DNA of 64,000 bases from Tomocerus qinae (taxonomy: Eukaryota; Arthropoda; Collembola; Entomobryomorpha; Tomoceridae), in the NCBI GenBank assembly GCA_020055645.1, contig CM034549.1, positions 9,823,501 through 9,887,500 on the forward strand, read 5' to 3'. The position numbers were made by a program, and so were the translations under genes. Below the pieces are notes generated by a model. It worked only from the letters and a program-made list of their open reading frames with translations, was not told where the DNA came from and ran no database searches. Shown piece after piece: positions 1 to 14,400 of this stretch; positions within the stretch are counted from its first letter, which is position 1, and every line of letters begins with the position of its first letter.

Positions 1-2455
1 CATGTATAACCTAAGCACTGATTGCAAGCAGTAATATTGCGAAAATTAAGCTCCTTGATTAATGATCGTAAGAAATGATCGAATTTCTAAATATTAACAG
101 ATTTCTCCATAAAAAATGTTACTTTGAACTGAACTAATTGTCTGGCCATTTGTTTTGTTATGCGTTGGTATTGTTCTCTGCGATTTCGCATAGTGGCAAT
201 ATTTTTTTGGCCTAAATTACAAATGAGCTTGTGGCAGTTGTTCTTGGCTTTTCACAAAGTGTAGGCTATGGTTAGGATCTTATGGACAGATACTACAGAA
301 TAATACAATGCATACACCACACAGCGGTAGTACAATTGTAGCAGCTGCAACCTGCGGTCGGTAGCTTTTGTCCATTGTCGGCAATTTCTTATCAGATTTT
401 GTCGTAGAGATGGTTTCGTTAGTTTTCTATTGGTACAGCGCAACAAGACAAATGCCATGAGTGTAATAAGAACAAGATCAAAAGAGACAATAATATTCGA
501 TATAGATTAGTGAGATAGAGATAGTGATTCCTAGATACAATGAACAATTGCAAGTAATAATGTATTTGCAATCTGTGGTGACTGTAGTCTGCTGCACAGT
601 AGCTGATGTGATATTTGATGTTTATGACTATTCTTTTGCATGTTTTCATTTCATGTGACCAACTAGCAATTTTTCTACAACTTTTATGATTAACAAAACC
701 GAGGAGAACAATACTAATATTACTATAATGTAAACCTTCGTTAGTGTACATTACATGATGTTAACAAATGTAGTATATTTTGTATATTATGCCATATGCT
801 TTCTGCTACATTTGGTTTGACAGGTAAATAAGTGTTAGGCTACTTACTACAGTTAGTTAGGCGAGGTGCGGTGATATATTTTATTGTACTATTGTGTTGT
901 CCTTATTCTGGCATGCTATTAGACAATTCATTCTCACATTTTCTACATACAAACCAACTACCTACATGTTATTATGTGCACTGTGCATGCATGGAAGTTT
1001 TTATATACCTTTGTAGAACCCAACACATTACGAAAAAGAACCCTGTAAACAGACAGATGTGATGTCTTGCCTGTCAGATACATTCTACAAATGAAAACCA
1101 ACTAATGTGCTTAAATGCACTTGCATGAGATGCGAGAAATGAAGAGAGACATAAAAGTATACACATGAAAAAACACTGCAAATCTCCTTCAGTTTGACAT
1201 ACATACTGTACAAATGTACAAATAACGAATGAAAAATAAGTGTAACATTCGTTTTTGCTGCTGAAATCCTAGATACGAAATTTAGATGCTTTAAGTTGGC
1301 CGAAATTGCAATCCAATCCAGTAAAGATCTTTAAAAAATTAAAATTTAAAAAATTAAAAAATACATTCATTTCATTTGAGATCAATAGAAACAATTGCAT
1401 GATATGAAAACAGAGTATTTTACATCTACAAATGATATTGAGAAATAAGGAGTTTTTATATGCATTTCTGTGCAAGGCACTTTAGCCCATGAATAAAATA
1501 CAAAAAATACTAATTTTCTTTTCTGTGAAATTAAAGATGAGTCTAACTTCAGAGTTTTCCTTTTCGCTTTGTCTGTTTTCAACTACCTATAGAATGCGTT
1601 TTTATTACGTGTAGGTGTAGATTCGTATCTGTTGACCATTAAAAGAGTTTTATCGTCTACATGTGCATAAAGAAAGAGCATAGTAATTTCATACAACATT
1701 AAAATTCGTCTTTTGACATGACTTTTCTTGACGTTGGCTTTTAAGGCAAGGCGAGTCTACCCCGTTGTTGCCATAATTGTAAGTTAATGTTTAATGGTCG
1801 AAGACCAGTAGGTTTATTCGAAATTCATTCATTTCTTGTGCATTCCATTTGAAGGTTAATAGTCTGTTCTACGCTATAAAGATTAAATTAGGCATGTAGA
1901 ATTTGGCACAAAATCCGGACACATAAAATTGCTGGGAGAAGAAGACACTTAAAACAGTTCTATAGAGTAGTGTACCACAGTGAACAGGGTAGTAATCAAA
2001 AGACCCATTCACTTTGATCACCGTAACAGTAAAACTGTAAACGTTAAATTATTAAGTTATGAAATAGCCAGATACGCAAGATATAATAGTAATGCTTCCC
2101 TTATCTTATAACTCGATTTTGGCTAAGTGCTAAAGTAAATTAAACCAAATGAGATTAGGATAACATAGGTACAAATAAATTCGATTTCTAAGGCGGTAGA
2201 CTACATTTAGAATTTTCTATGCACTTTTGTGATTAGTCTTTAGTACTAATTAGCTAAAGAGTTAATTTTAAGACATTTATCTTTAGCAATCATGTAAAAT
2301 AATATATACCGTGTACAAGTATAGGTATTAGAATATTTGTGCTTAATGCGTTACATAAAAATGATTGCTAATGCATTGGTGCACAGTTGTTGAACAAAAA
2401 TAAGTTACTGTATCGCATAGCATAGATAATTAAGGGATTATAATGCGATACGCAT
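1..2455. other. Upstream flank, no gene recognised
   Basis: Only short AT-rich open frames occur here, none with a recognisable domain or a convincing start plus splice pattern. It probably holds the promoter and any 5' UTR of the HSPA12-like gene, but no core promoter motif stands out. Confidence 0.5.
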
Positions 2456-5400
2456 ATGAAAGACGATTTATTTTACAAAAGGTTGTCCGATATAGTTAAA
2501 AGAGTAATGCTTATTGCTAATATGAAGGAATTGTATGTTTTTGCAGAGAATGACGGAGGATCTTCAATTGAATATACACCGCCAGCTTCCCCGGTCAATG
2601 GCAGATATCGAAATCTGGGGCCGGAATTGGCAGCTACCATTCCAAAGCGGACGATCAAGTCCAGTTGGATTGCTGGTATTAAATCAAGGTAAAAAAATAC
2701 TTAAAATTAAACGCAACAGTAACCTACACTCATGATTCATCTCCTACACAAGAAGGCTTTGTTTAATACAACAAATATTTCTGCAATGCTCCGCTTGTTA
2801 TCCCTCCATTTACTATACCTATTTGACTCTTTCATGCGATTACTTCTCAAATACGGATATTTATTTACTTTGTTTACATGGCATATCCATTGACTTCGTT
2901 TGTAAAGCGCTGTATTGTTTATTTTGTCATTCGTACTAATATTCTATTCCTCATAGGTAGTTAGGTTCTGTTTTGCCGGCAGTAGTCTTCAATGGGTCAC
3001 ATTTGTTGCGAATAACTTTATAAACACAGGAAAAAAATTGTATACCGACACGAACTCATAAAATGCCTTTTTCATGTCTGTAAACATATTATTATGTATC
3101 TAAAACTGATTGCCGATACCTTTCCGTGTTTTCTCAGGTAAATGTTGTCGCTATTTTGTAAAAGTAACACAAAGACAATCGCATAGTGTAGGGTCGACAG
3201 TTGTTCCAAATGAAATAATAAATGGTTGTGTATTTTGTCTCACGATAAAAATGACAATGTTCCCGCTCAGATGCACTGAGTAGTTTCCTTTTACTAACAA
3301 TAACCATGATACTGAGTTCTGACAACCGGTATTTGAAATAAGTCAGTAAGTAAACTTGAGTTATTGAATAGGAAGGATAATAATTGTTGATCAGGTTTTA
3401 AAAGCAAATTAATAGAACAGCTCAGTTGTTTTTCTACAGAGTCTGTAGGTATTTGTTTACAAGGAATATCGAAGTTCCATAAGAAAGACGACTGGTTTGC
3501 AATTTGATGTTCACATTACAGTACACACCACACAGATAGTGCAAAGTGCGGTTAGATGATTATTTATGGTGGTTGCTCTTCACAGTAAATACGATACGCA
3601 CTGTCTACTATTAATATTTTATTTTACATTTACATTAGTGAGATCAAGTAAGCATTTCATTAGTAGTAAATGTATATTATGAACATGCAATGCACCTCAT
3701 GCCTAATAATTTTTAATCTTTACTATCAGTTTAAGAAAACCGGTGAGAATGAAAATACATGGACTTTCATGTATAATGTAGATTAGGATCTTGTAAAAAT
3801 ATACTTTTATTGTTGAAAAGTTATTGCATAGCTGTTATTACCTTTTACCTGTAGAGATGCTAGGGAATGACCCATTCCCAAAATACTATTATTGAAAATT
3901 GCATTGCAGAACATTCTGTATACATAATTGGTATATTATATGTATTAGTAGGTAACAAGAGGATTCCTATATAGATAACTGTAGGAGTTGCGAATTTACT
4001 TGATCCATTGTAGTATATGTACTGGGCTGTGAAAAACATGATTTATTATATGCAATATATGCACAATTTGGTGTATTATAATTTATATAGGAAACAATAG
4101 CTTGGCATGCATAGAAAATAAAATAGTGAAAGAAAATATGAAGTGACAAGAGAGACAAGCCCAACCAAAAATGTCAACAAACCAACTTCAAATAAAGTTA
4201 CATACCATCAACCAAACAATACATAAGCTACAAACAAGGAAAGTTTCTTTCTCTCCATGATTTCAAACAATGAGCAACATTTCTTGCACATTTTTTTTGG
4301 TTTTCATATCGTGGTGTGGATTGTTAACTTGGAATGTGTAATTGACAATTTAGGTCCTCGCAAGATTACATTATTGTACTAATGTAAGTAGTTTCTTTTC
4401 TATGATGCTATGTATGTGCATAGCTATTGAAACTAGTACACCTATTTGCATTCGTGTAGGCTATATACAAATGGTATGACCAAAGGATATTTTTGCGCAT
4501 ATTTACATACATGTACATTTCATTTCACATTTAGCAGAACTTGCAATGTTGTACATACATTATTATGGAATCTCTATACAGTGTTAATTTACATTCTTTA
4601 CTATGCAGAAAAAGTTTAGAAATTTTGTCACATTTAAATGTTTATATGCACAAATGAAGGGTAACTAACCTCACTTAAACATTTTTTAACTCTGTGCAAC
4701 TTATTAAGGCAATTTTCTTCACCGAAACTTCCCAATGCAAATAATATCATGACCAAATTAGGGAATAACTTTTCTACTAGTTTAAATCAATACACAATCA
4801 AAAGGAAAATCTAGATTATCATATTTTGTACGCAAATTAACAAACTAAAAGCATCTATAAATCAAATACATTCACTACTACGCATTACAAGTACATGAGA
4901 AGCCAGGTGGGTGTCAGTAACCGATTTTACTTAGCCATGTTTACATCAGTTGTCACACGTCGTCTGAAACCTTGCAATCAGTTAAAACTTTGCCAATTGG
5001 AAAGGAAAACGTTTTAACGCAAAATAGCAAAAAGATGTCTCTGTCTAAATGATAAGCAAGCTTATACTAATAAAATAACTATCATAATACAATTAAACTC
5101 TAGTATTACGTAGAACCTGTTTTTAAGTCTCCGTGGTACAGTATTGTGTACTGCTTAACTAGGGTAAAGTAAATTATTTACCCAGATATTTATATTGAAG
5201 TAACATTCCATAAGCCTAATCATAATCATATCTGTAGTGTGCAATAATAATACAGAATAATAAATTGTCACAGATTTGCAACATTGCAGTACTTTTAGAT
5301 ACCTGAAGCATTCAAATGACAATGAAGCACTTATGCCAAATTAGTAGATGCTACAAATAAAGAAATTCTTAAACACTACAATTTTCGCTAACAATAGGCT

Positions 5401-8400
5401 AAATTCTATGTACAAATAAGTACCTTGAGTAATAAGTATAGTACTTACTTTGGACACTCAGTTGCATTGGAGTACACAATTACATAGCACACATACAATA
5501 CATACGATACATTTAGTTAAGTTGCCAATAATGTAGAACGTCATAAGTATTGTCAAATGTATCTGTTGAAAGTTCTGAATTACTTATATTATACCATTTT
5601 AATGTTGCCCCACTACCACCGCAAGCAACCTAAAAGTGTCAATGTTGTTACATGTTACATCAGTGAGTGTTATAAATGATTGATGGGTAGGAGAAATATT
5701 GCTTGAGACCATGACGGATACACTACCAAACTTAGAAATAAATTATCATCATTCACATTTGGTTGTATAGCTATTTGCTCTTTCCAATGTTTTAATGATT
5801 ATATAGTGCATGATGATTTTGTGGGATGAAAAGTATGTGACTAGCTTCTGAGTTCATTCACTCAAAATCACATCGTCTACAACTTACCAGGGCATTTTCC
5901 TCTATTACAGTAACTATTTTGTATCAGTGTATAGTATCAAGTATATTATTGTCTTGTATGTATACCAATCAAACGATATTGATATTCAAAATTATATTGT
6001 AATAGAATGATTAGGTACAGATAAATTTTCGAATGTTTCATGGACATTTGTACAATTAAAATTAACGCCAGGTTTTGGTACTACTGTACACAAATAAATC
6101 CATAATATGTAATAATATGTGTAGGTACTTCATACATTGACATAATTTATGGTGCATGGTATAAAGGGTATTCTGTGGTACCGCTAGCCTCGGTGGTGGT
6201 ACTTATGTATGTAGGAATACAAGGGCAATAATTTAATGTAAGCTGCCATTTTGCGATAATAATGTTTTTCCAGTAGAATGAAAAATTGCAGTGCCTACGT
6301 AAATATGTAACTCTCGTCTCGTCTCTCGTTCATCTTACTTACACACATATTAAATTATTAACCCATTTTGTATCTGATATTATACTTTCTTAAAAAGGTT
6401 TCCTATCAATTTATATGATACAATTTTGGGACATGATGTTGATGTTCCTTAGCATGAAAATATTTCTGTTAACCCATGCCGATAATGCCGAATTTAAAGA
6501 TAATATTATGTTCAATATGGTTATAAATTTTGTACAAGAGAGCAAGTAAGAACATCAGAAAATAGCTGGGTTAAAACAACGAACTAAAACCAGATTCCTT
6601 GGATGACCTAAAATTAAGTGATGATATTAAATACAGACAGTAGATAGAATACATCATGGCATAACAGCGGTGCATTAAAATGTCACGTCTAATACACAGT
6701 AAAATATGATTTAGTCGGAAAATCTCAATTTAAATGAAAATAGAAGAGATACTAGGAGGAGAGGTGAGATAAGTAAGTACAGTTACTTATCTTTAGATAT
6801 AGTACATTGAAAGGGTTGGTTTCTAATCAAGACTTACAATTGTAAGATGCATCAATTTAAATAAGCACCTCTGAAATGAATTCAGTGAGTTGCATAGTGC
6901 ATTTACATTTGTAGCTTTGTACTTGGTCTGCAGTAGTATTACAGGAAATGGACACAAAAAAGTGAAGCCGCATGATATTACGTATATTTGAAGTTAAAGG
7001 TACATCTAGCTATTTGTAACTGGTAAAGTGAAGAAGCAATGCAAAGCAACAGGTTGTTTGTGAGTTGGGGAGGATTGAAGCCCATAGCGTGGTGAATGGT
7101 ACATGACCAGCAGATGAGACGGTGTTATTATTATTTTGTTTTATTTTGTACACTCTATATGCGTATACTGAGTCAGAAAAAGCCCTTGTCTAGTAGTAGC
7201 GTAATAAAACATCTAAACTAACTCAACTCAACAGTCATCAGCACCACTCACCACACACACGATGCAATGTATCAGCACACGAGTTATAATATTATTTTAA
7301 TGTCCGTAGAGTTACCTACAGAGTGTGGCTAAAGTTACTTTAGTGGTAGCTGTAGTATTGAATCTATGTCTAGCCTAGACAGTAAGTCTGTTTGTTGAGT
7401 TCAAGTTGAGCTTCACGGTGAATTGTAAACTGTTCTATATATTCCTTTCATTCCTCTCTTTTTGGTTGTCAGTCAGTGTAGTATGCAATATGCATGTTGG
7501 GTATCTTTCTTGGTAGATCTGTAATAATATTATGTGTGTGTTGTGTATCTAATGCGAGTCTTTTCATCTGTTACTTCGTAGGAGGAACACGAGCACGAGT
7601 ACCACCCATCCGCATCACCGTCTCAACAGTAGCACCCTTAAATCCTACAGTTCAAGTCCAAGTCTAGCCATAAACACCCCGTCCACTCCACCAGGTGCTG
7701 TCGATGAAGACGAATCTGGGGATTACTTTAGTTACGAACAAGACGATTCAATTTTCCGAAGACTCTACGGAAACAATTCAAAACGATCAACTTCCGGTTC
7801 CTATCGTGCTGAAGAAGATAGTCAGTCAGACCGAAGTCGGAGCAGTTTAAGTCTCCCGTATTCACATTCACCATCTCCACCTTTGAGTTTGCCATTAACA
7901 AATCACTGTAATTCCAATACAAGTAAAACAGTCAGTAACACCAACAGTCTACGTCAGCAGATTGTGTCACACAGTTCAAAACCAAATGGTCTTGTCAATT
8001 ACAATTTAAACTACAACAGCGAGGAAGAAGTTTTCGAAAGAGGGTGTGGTGCAAGTTCTTATGGGAGTTTACTAAGCAATAATTCAGATGTGGTGCTTGT
8101 CGAAGTGATTCGGAAAAAGAATCAAGAGGATCCGGAGAAAAGTGATGATAGTGGGTGCAATAGTAGCGAGAGCAGCCGGTTGAAAGGTAAAGGAAATATT
8201 GCAGACAGAGTCAAGCGATTTAGCATTGGAGCTGAGACAGACGAAATACTACCTTCTAAGTTTGCCGGTGTCAAAGTGGAAGGCAGTCCGGGAAAAGTTG
8301 CTAGACTGAAAGAAAGCCTAAAACGATTCGGAAGGTTTGGAAGAAATCAGTCAGAGAAAATCATTCGCAATCCTCAGAAGGAATTTGAAGCTGAAATTGA

Positions 8401-11400
8401 AAAGTGCGTCAACAAAGAGAAAATTGAAAAGTTTAACAGCTCGGAAAATTTGAAAGAAAACGCAGAAAATAGTGGTGTACAAGTCGAAAAGCAATTGGTG
8501 ACCATTTCTTCAAGGGTGAACACAGAAAATATAAAAACAACCCAAGAGCAACTTGAAGAAAAGAGAAATTCATTGAAAAGTTCAGAAAATCTAAATAATC
8601 ATCCAAGAAAATTCGTCGTAACTAAAATTGAAAGTTCAACATTGGCAACAGATCAACCCGAAACTCCAATAGAAAATCATTTACATCAAGATTCGCAAGA
8701 GCTTCATGTGGAAACTGCAATTGTAGAAGATAAATCACTATTGAACCCATCAGTCACGGAAGATTCTGTTCGGCCAAATCAAGTTGGTCAATCAGGTGAA
8801 TCAGAGCAAGCGGCACAACTAGTTCAAACTGAAACGACATCGAGACATCAAGAGCTGCAAGAGCAGTCAATTAATATTGACACACAAATCAACAGTATCA
8901 AACCAAAAATTAAAATTAATATAGAACAAGTTCCTAGTGACGACAGTAATGTCGTCCGTCACCCAGAAGATGAAGATGATTCCTCCTCCATCGTTTGCCA
9001 AGATCGTTCTATATCTCTGCAAACGCATTCTATGCCAACAATTGATATAAACTTGGCGACACAAATCAATGACGATGACAAAGAAATTGAGTCGTCAACT
9101 CCAGATGTAAAGTCATTACCAACAGACGTTCCTGACAGTGCAAATAAGGAAAGTAGTCTCATAGACTACGAACAAGACAAAGACCAAGAGACTTTCGTGC
9201 CTGTTAAAGTTATGCATCGAATAGTGAATGGACAAATGCCTTATGGCAAGAATAAGAACGGGAATACTAATAATAACATTAACAATGGAACCAGCAGCAT
9301 TCCCAATTGTGTCGATTCTAATTCCCACGAAGTTTATGGAGATATCAATGTGAATGGGAACTCTACTTATGCATTTTCATCATCGTCATGTTCTTCTTCT
9401 ATCGGGGACGAAAGCCCAAGCCAATATAATCACAATACTAACAGCAGCGGTAGCAAGCGAGCAATGGCAAGGAAAATCATTAATGACAGAAATGCAAGTA
9501 ACGGTATGTAAAATTTTTCTCAATTCATTTGCATATTTTTTAACAAAACCTACAAATATTATCTGTATATCATTAATTTAAGAATTTAGTTATTTGGCTA
9601 TATTTTTATTTCGGTGTTACAGATACAGAGAAATATTATTTGAAATAAATCTTATAGGATATCTTTGTCTTGTATTAGTACCGATAATATTATATTACTT
9701 GACCAAATGGATATGTATGAATGTTCAATTTTGTTAGTTGACGTCTGCAGCTTGGGGATAAAATTGAATGTTTCTATTCTTTGTCTTGTTTTATTGTTGG
9801 ACGAACTCGTTCTGGTTGGCTGGTCACCCTACTGTTTCGTTTCTTCTTACTATAGGTAGTATTACATAGTAGCTTGTGGCCAGAATGTTGAAAAACTCAG
9901 TAATACTTACATGTTGGTGATGGTAAAGTTTTTTGTGATGAAGATATGAGTTGCAATTGTAGTCTGCTTAAATTAAGCAGTATAATGTTCGTCAAGAAGG
10001 CTCTCGCCACATGATCACATGGTGCACGTAGAAAATCATCATCTTCAACCGGACAGCACCGGGAGGACATTATATCTATAATTGTAATCTGTAATGTTGC
10101 ATAAGGACTTGCATTCCGCACTTTAGTATTCAAGGCGCTCCTCCTGTTACTAACTGAGACCTACACAATATAAAACGAAGAAACTTTATTGTGTGCAAAA
10201 AGCAGATATCAGTATCACATACTTACGTGTTTGATGTTTGTATAATCTTCAATCTCCATATAACTCCTTGACGAACTATTGGAGTTTTAATTTTTAATGG
10301 ATGTTAAAAAGGTTTCACTTCAAAAATCACCGGATGTAGTAGAGAGTCACTACGTGCTATGTAGGGTAGGTTGCATATCATACATCACGATACTCGTTAC
10401 ATAAATGGTGCCAAGTGATGAAAGAACCTACCTCTACCTGTATACCTTAGCTCTTTAGACATAATATGTACCTGTTGTAAATTACTGACTTTTAAGTACT
10501 AAAAATATACAAGCACTGCAATGCATGATCATGCAGGACAGGAAGTTTGCTCCTTACAATTCATGCTCTCCGTATTATTAAGCAACAAAACCCAACATTT
10601 TGTCCTTATCTGTGAAGAAGTTCCTTTCCTTATCATTTATACTGCCAATACCAGGTAAAAAGGATTCATGACTACTTATAAAAAAATAAAAACTACTTAT
10701 AAACTTCAAAACTCCTTAGAGTAATCGTACATTGCAATTTTCAGCAGATTATAGCCTCTTAAATGTCTTAAAGAATAAAAGGAGCATTTTGAATACGTAC
10801 GATTACAGGGCAGAATTAGGAAAAGCAAATCCCATCAATGACAAGCTTAATGCTTGTAATGAAATCATTGCACTTCATGCTAATAATAAAAGAATAATAA
10901 GTTTCTAGGTTTTCACTTTCTAAAATTCTTTATGCAAGTGGTAATACTAAGGAGAAGATTATTGCACTCGGTGTAATTCTGTTTTAATTAAATCTCAAGA
11001 TGATGACTACAAATTAAAGTTATTAAAATGAAAAATATTAGTAGCTCATGAAATTGGTAATCTACTCTTCACGCTAGCCACATCAGTAGGATTGGAATTT
11101 GATGAATACGGAAATTAGCAACACTCAGCATAATTCTTTAAACTTATTCTACTTAATTTTAAGAATTTAAAGAGTAATCGTCTACAGAAATAATCAAATA
11201 GGTACAGTTAAATGAGAAAGCTAGCAACGACGAAAGCGAATATGAAAAATGAAAAGAAAGTTAGGAAATTAATTAATCTTTGAGAATATTTCGTGTACAT
11301 TCTTCGTGCTTGCCAATGAAATTCCGTTCCGATTCCGACTATATTCACTTTAAAAGGAATATCCCTAACGATACGATTCTTAAATCAGGAAGTGACATTT

Positions 11401-14400
11401 TATACCAAATCATGTAATCATTAATTGGTAATAATGATAACTATGTATAATAATTAGTACATTATTTACTCATTGCACAATTGAGAGTGCAAACGCATAT
11501 TGCAAGTTATTTGTATTGTATGCATAACAGATGCGGCATATTAAAGCAAAACATCTAAAAAGCTGTGAAGTTGTGTGCCGATTAAGAAGTTAATACATTT
11601 TTGTTTTAACTATTCAGTAGCAACTTTTCCAGATAATGTAACCGTGCCATGTTTTGTCATGCAGAGTCGTAGTATTGTTTTGGCATGTATATTAGCGAAA
11701 GGGAAATTGTTAGGTTAATTTATTTGAGCCATTAAGTTAAACCAAGCCAGCGAAAGGTATTAACCTTAATTTTACATTGGGGATAAGTAGGTGAAGTAAG
11801 TTACCTACGAGTGAACTAAAGGAATGCTTGGTGTCTCCATATTCTTATGTTATATGAAATATATGTGTAACAAATGTATAATACTATGTATATAGATTAT
11901 ATTATGTATTGTACATATAACATTATAATGTACATTTATTTGTGCTAATTTTTTATAGACCTATTGAGAAAATGAGTAATTTTATATGTTTGATGGTGAC
12001 AGCCGGATAAATTACTTGTCTTGTTATATTAGGAGCCGTTTCAGTTCAAGTTCCTGTCCAAGCCGTTAATCGTCATGTTATGGGCTACGGTTTGAATATT
12101 GTGGATGCGACAAACAATGCCATTGCTACCAGAAGTGTTTCTACTACTCCTCCTTCAGAATCCGCCATAGAACCAGATTGGCAAGTTCTTTTCAGTAGTT
12201 AATTTTATTTTTATGCGTAGCATATCTAATTAAGACTTTGATTCATTAATAATAGTTGTTACTAACATTCTTCGATTACATGGAACGACTCCTACGAGGG
12301 AATCACTCCTAAAAGACTTTACTCCTAAAGGACTCCTACGGCCAGCTAATGCTATGTCCAGTGCAGCTTCATCATTATCATCATGCAATAACAGCTTAAG
12401 ATTGTCTTAACAGTTAACTAACATTAAAGATACTGAAAATTAAACTGATTTGTAAACCAATCGGATAGTCACGATTAGAAGTAATATAAAGGGGAACTCT
12501 AAAATAATTAAAAACAATCAGTTAATATAATGCATTGGAGGAAGAAGTACTTTTTAGGAATCCTTTAGGAGTAAAGTCTTTTAGGAGTGATTCCCTCCTA
12601 GGAATCGGTCCCTGACAGCACATTCTTCCATATACTATTTCAATATATACCAATGCCAAATGAAACAACTCCATAAAATATCCTCTCAGTTTGTGGTCAA
12701 AGAAATTCCTTATTATATTTTTGACAGCTAAAACCATTCTACATTAATATACTCATTATAGAGCTGTTATGCTCTGATTTCTATTCAAAATGATGCTAAT
12801 TAAATTTATGAATGATTGTAATTGCAATGATTAGGCATAGATCATCGGTGAGAGATTCGTTTAGAGGCTTCTGTGAAGATTTGTTGCAAGAGAAGATCAA
12901 TTCACTGTCCAAAGTACCGCAAGTGATTGAAGCAAATGGCGAAAACGAGGCTGTCATCAATTTTAATGAAGAAGATAGCAGTAGCATCGACCCTGATGAC
13001 GAGAGAGAAAATTCTATAGAGTATATCTCCATTTCAGATATTAAGGTATCCTATTTATTATGCATCTTGTATACCATTTTGCTAATTTAAACTATTAATC
13101 ACGTGACTCATCGTTAAAATTTAAGTTATAGCTTGGAAAACTTGTTTTTTTCAATAACTAGGTGAATGAAGAAAAGAAACCGGAAAAGGAAATCAAATAC
13201 GATGCATTTTTTCCTAATTATGTCATATCATTGGATTTGGGAAGCTGTACCAGCGGGTATTCTTATTGGACACGAGAGGAAGGTGATTTTGTCAGAATAG
13301 GAAATGTAAATGGAGGTGCAACATGCCCAACTTCTCACAAAATTCCTTCCTGGGTTGCCATCGATGATTTATATTTGGACGTGGAGGATGATGAAGAAAA
13401 TTGTACTTTAAATACTACACCTACATTTGGGCATGAAGCTTTTGATAAGTACTTGTCGGAAGATGCTCGTGGCCAATTATGCGAAAAGTGGAGGGCTCAT
13501 TTTCACGAGAGTTCATCGTACCCTTATACTCTCGATTCGAAAAGTAGTGATGAAGATTTGGTGTTTACGATGAAATCTGCTATACGTCATTATGGAAAAC
13601 TAGCAGGGGAGCAAGTAGGGCAGCGGAAAAAAGGTAATTTCACGCTGTTAATAAGAAGTGAATCTGAGTACGGATATTTGCATTATTTTGAATACAATTT
13701 TACAATGTTATCACTGCTGACGTCATGTCAGGATTTTCGAGAAAGTTCGACTCATCGAATTTTGTTTGCATTTGTAAATGTATCAGGTTCTACAGTCATC
13801 CTCGTGTCTATTCCTTCCAGTTACAATCACCGAGCCAGGCAGTTAGTTCGTGAAGCTGCATTTGGGGTAAGCTAATTAACATCTCATTATTTTCCTATTT
13901 TTCGTAATCACAAGGCTCGTTCCCAATCCTATCGAATTTCAATATTGCTACTAGTTGTACTCTTTAGTATCAAGTATTGTGGATTAGTTTAGACTTTCTT
14001 ATCTGTATACTCATAAGAAAGCATGACAAGAGCATGTACATGAATATTAATACTTTATTTTCCACGTAATCTCAAGTTAAGCAGTTTGAAAGCGAACCGA
14101 ACACTTTTGGTGATGTAATTTTTATCAACCATTTAGCCAACGAAATAACAATTCATAAATTCATAGTATTACTTGTGTATCTGCATTTAAACTAATGCTT
14201 AAGTGTAACAATATTTTATGCAAGTTCATGTTAATGAAGAATGACTAATGTTTTAAAATTGTAGACTGGGCTGGTAAACCAACAGGATACACTGGCATTG
14301 ATTGAAGATCCGTGTGCTGCTGGCCTTTATGCATTTCACGCTTTGAAGTCTAAATTGGGAGAAAGTACAACGTCCAATTCTGGAGGTGATACATGGAATG

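Noticed and set aside
7728-7922. Minus-strand 64-residue frame
   Set aside because: Antisense to the large N-terminal exon of the HSPA12-like gene.
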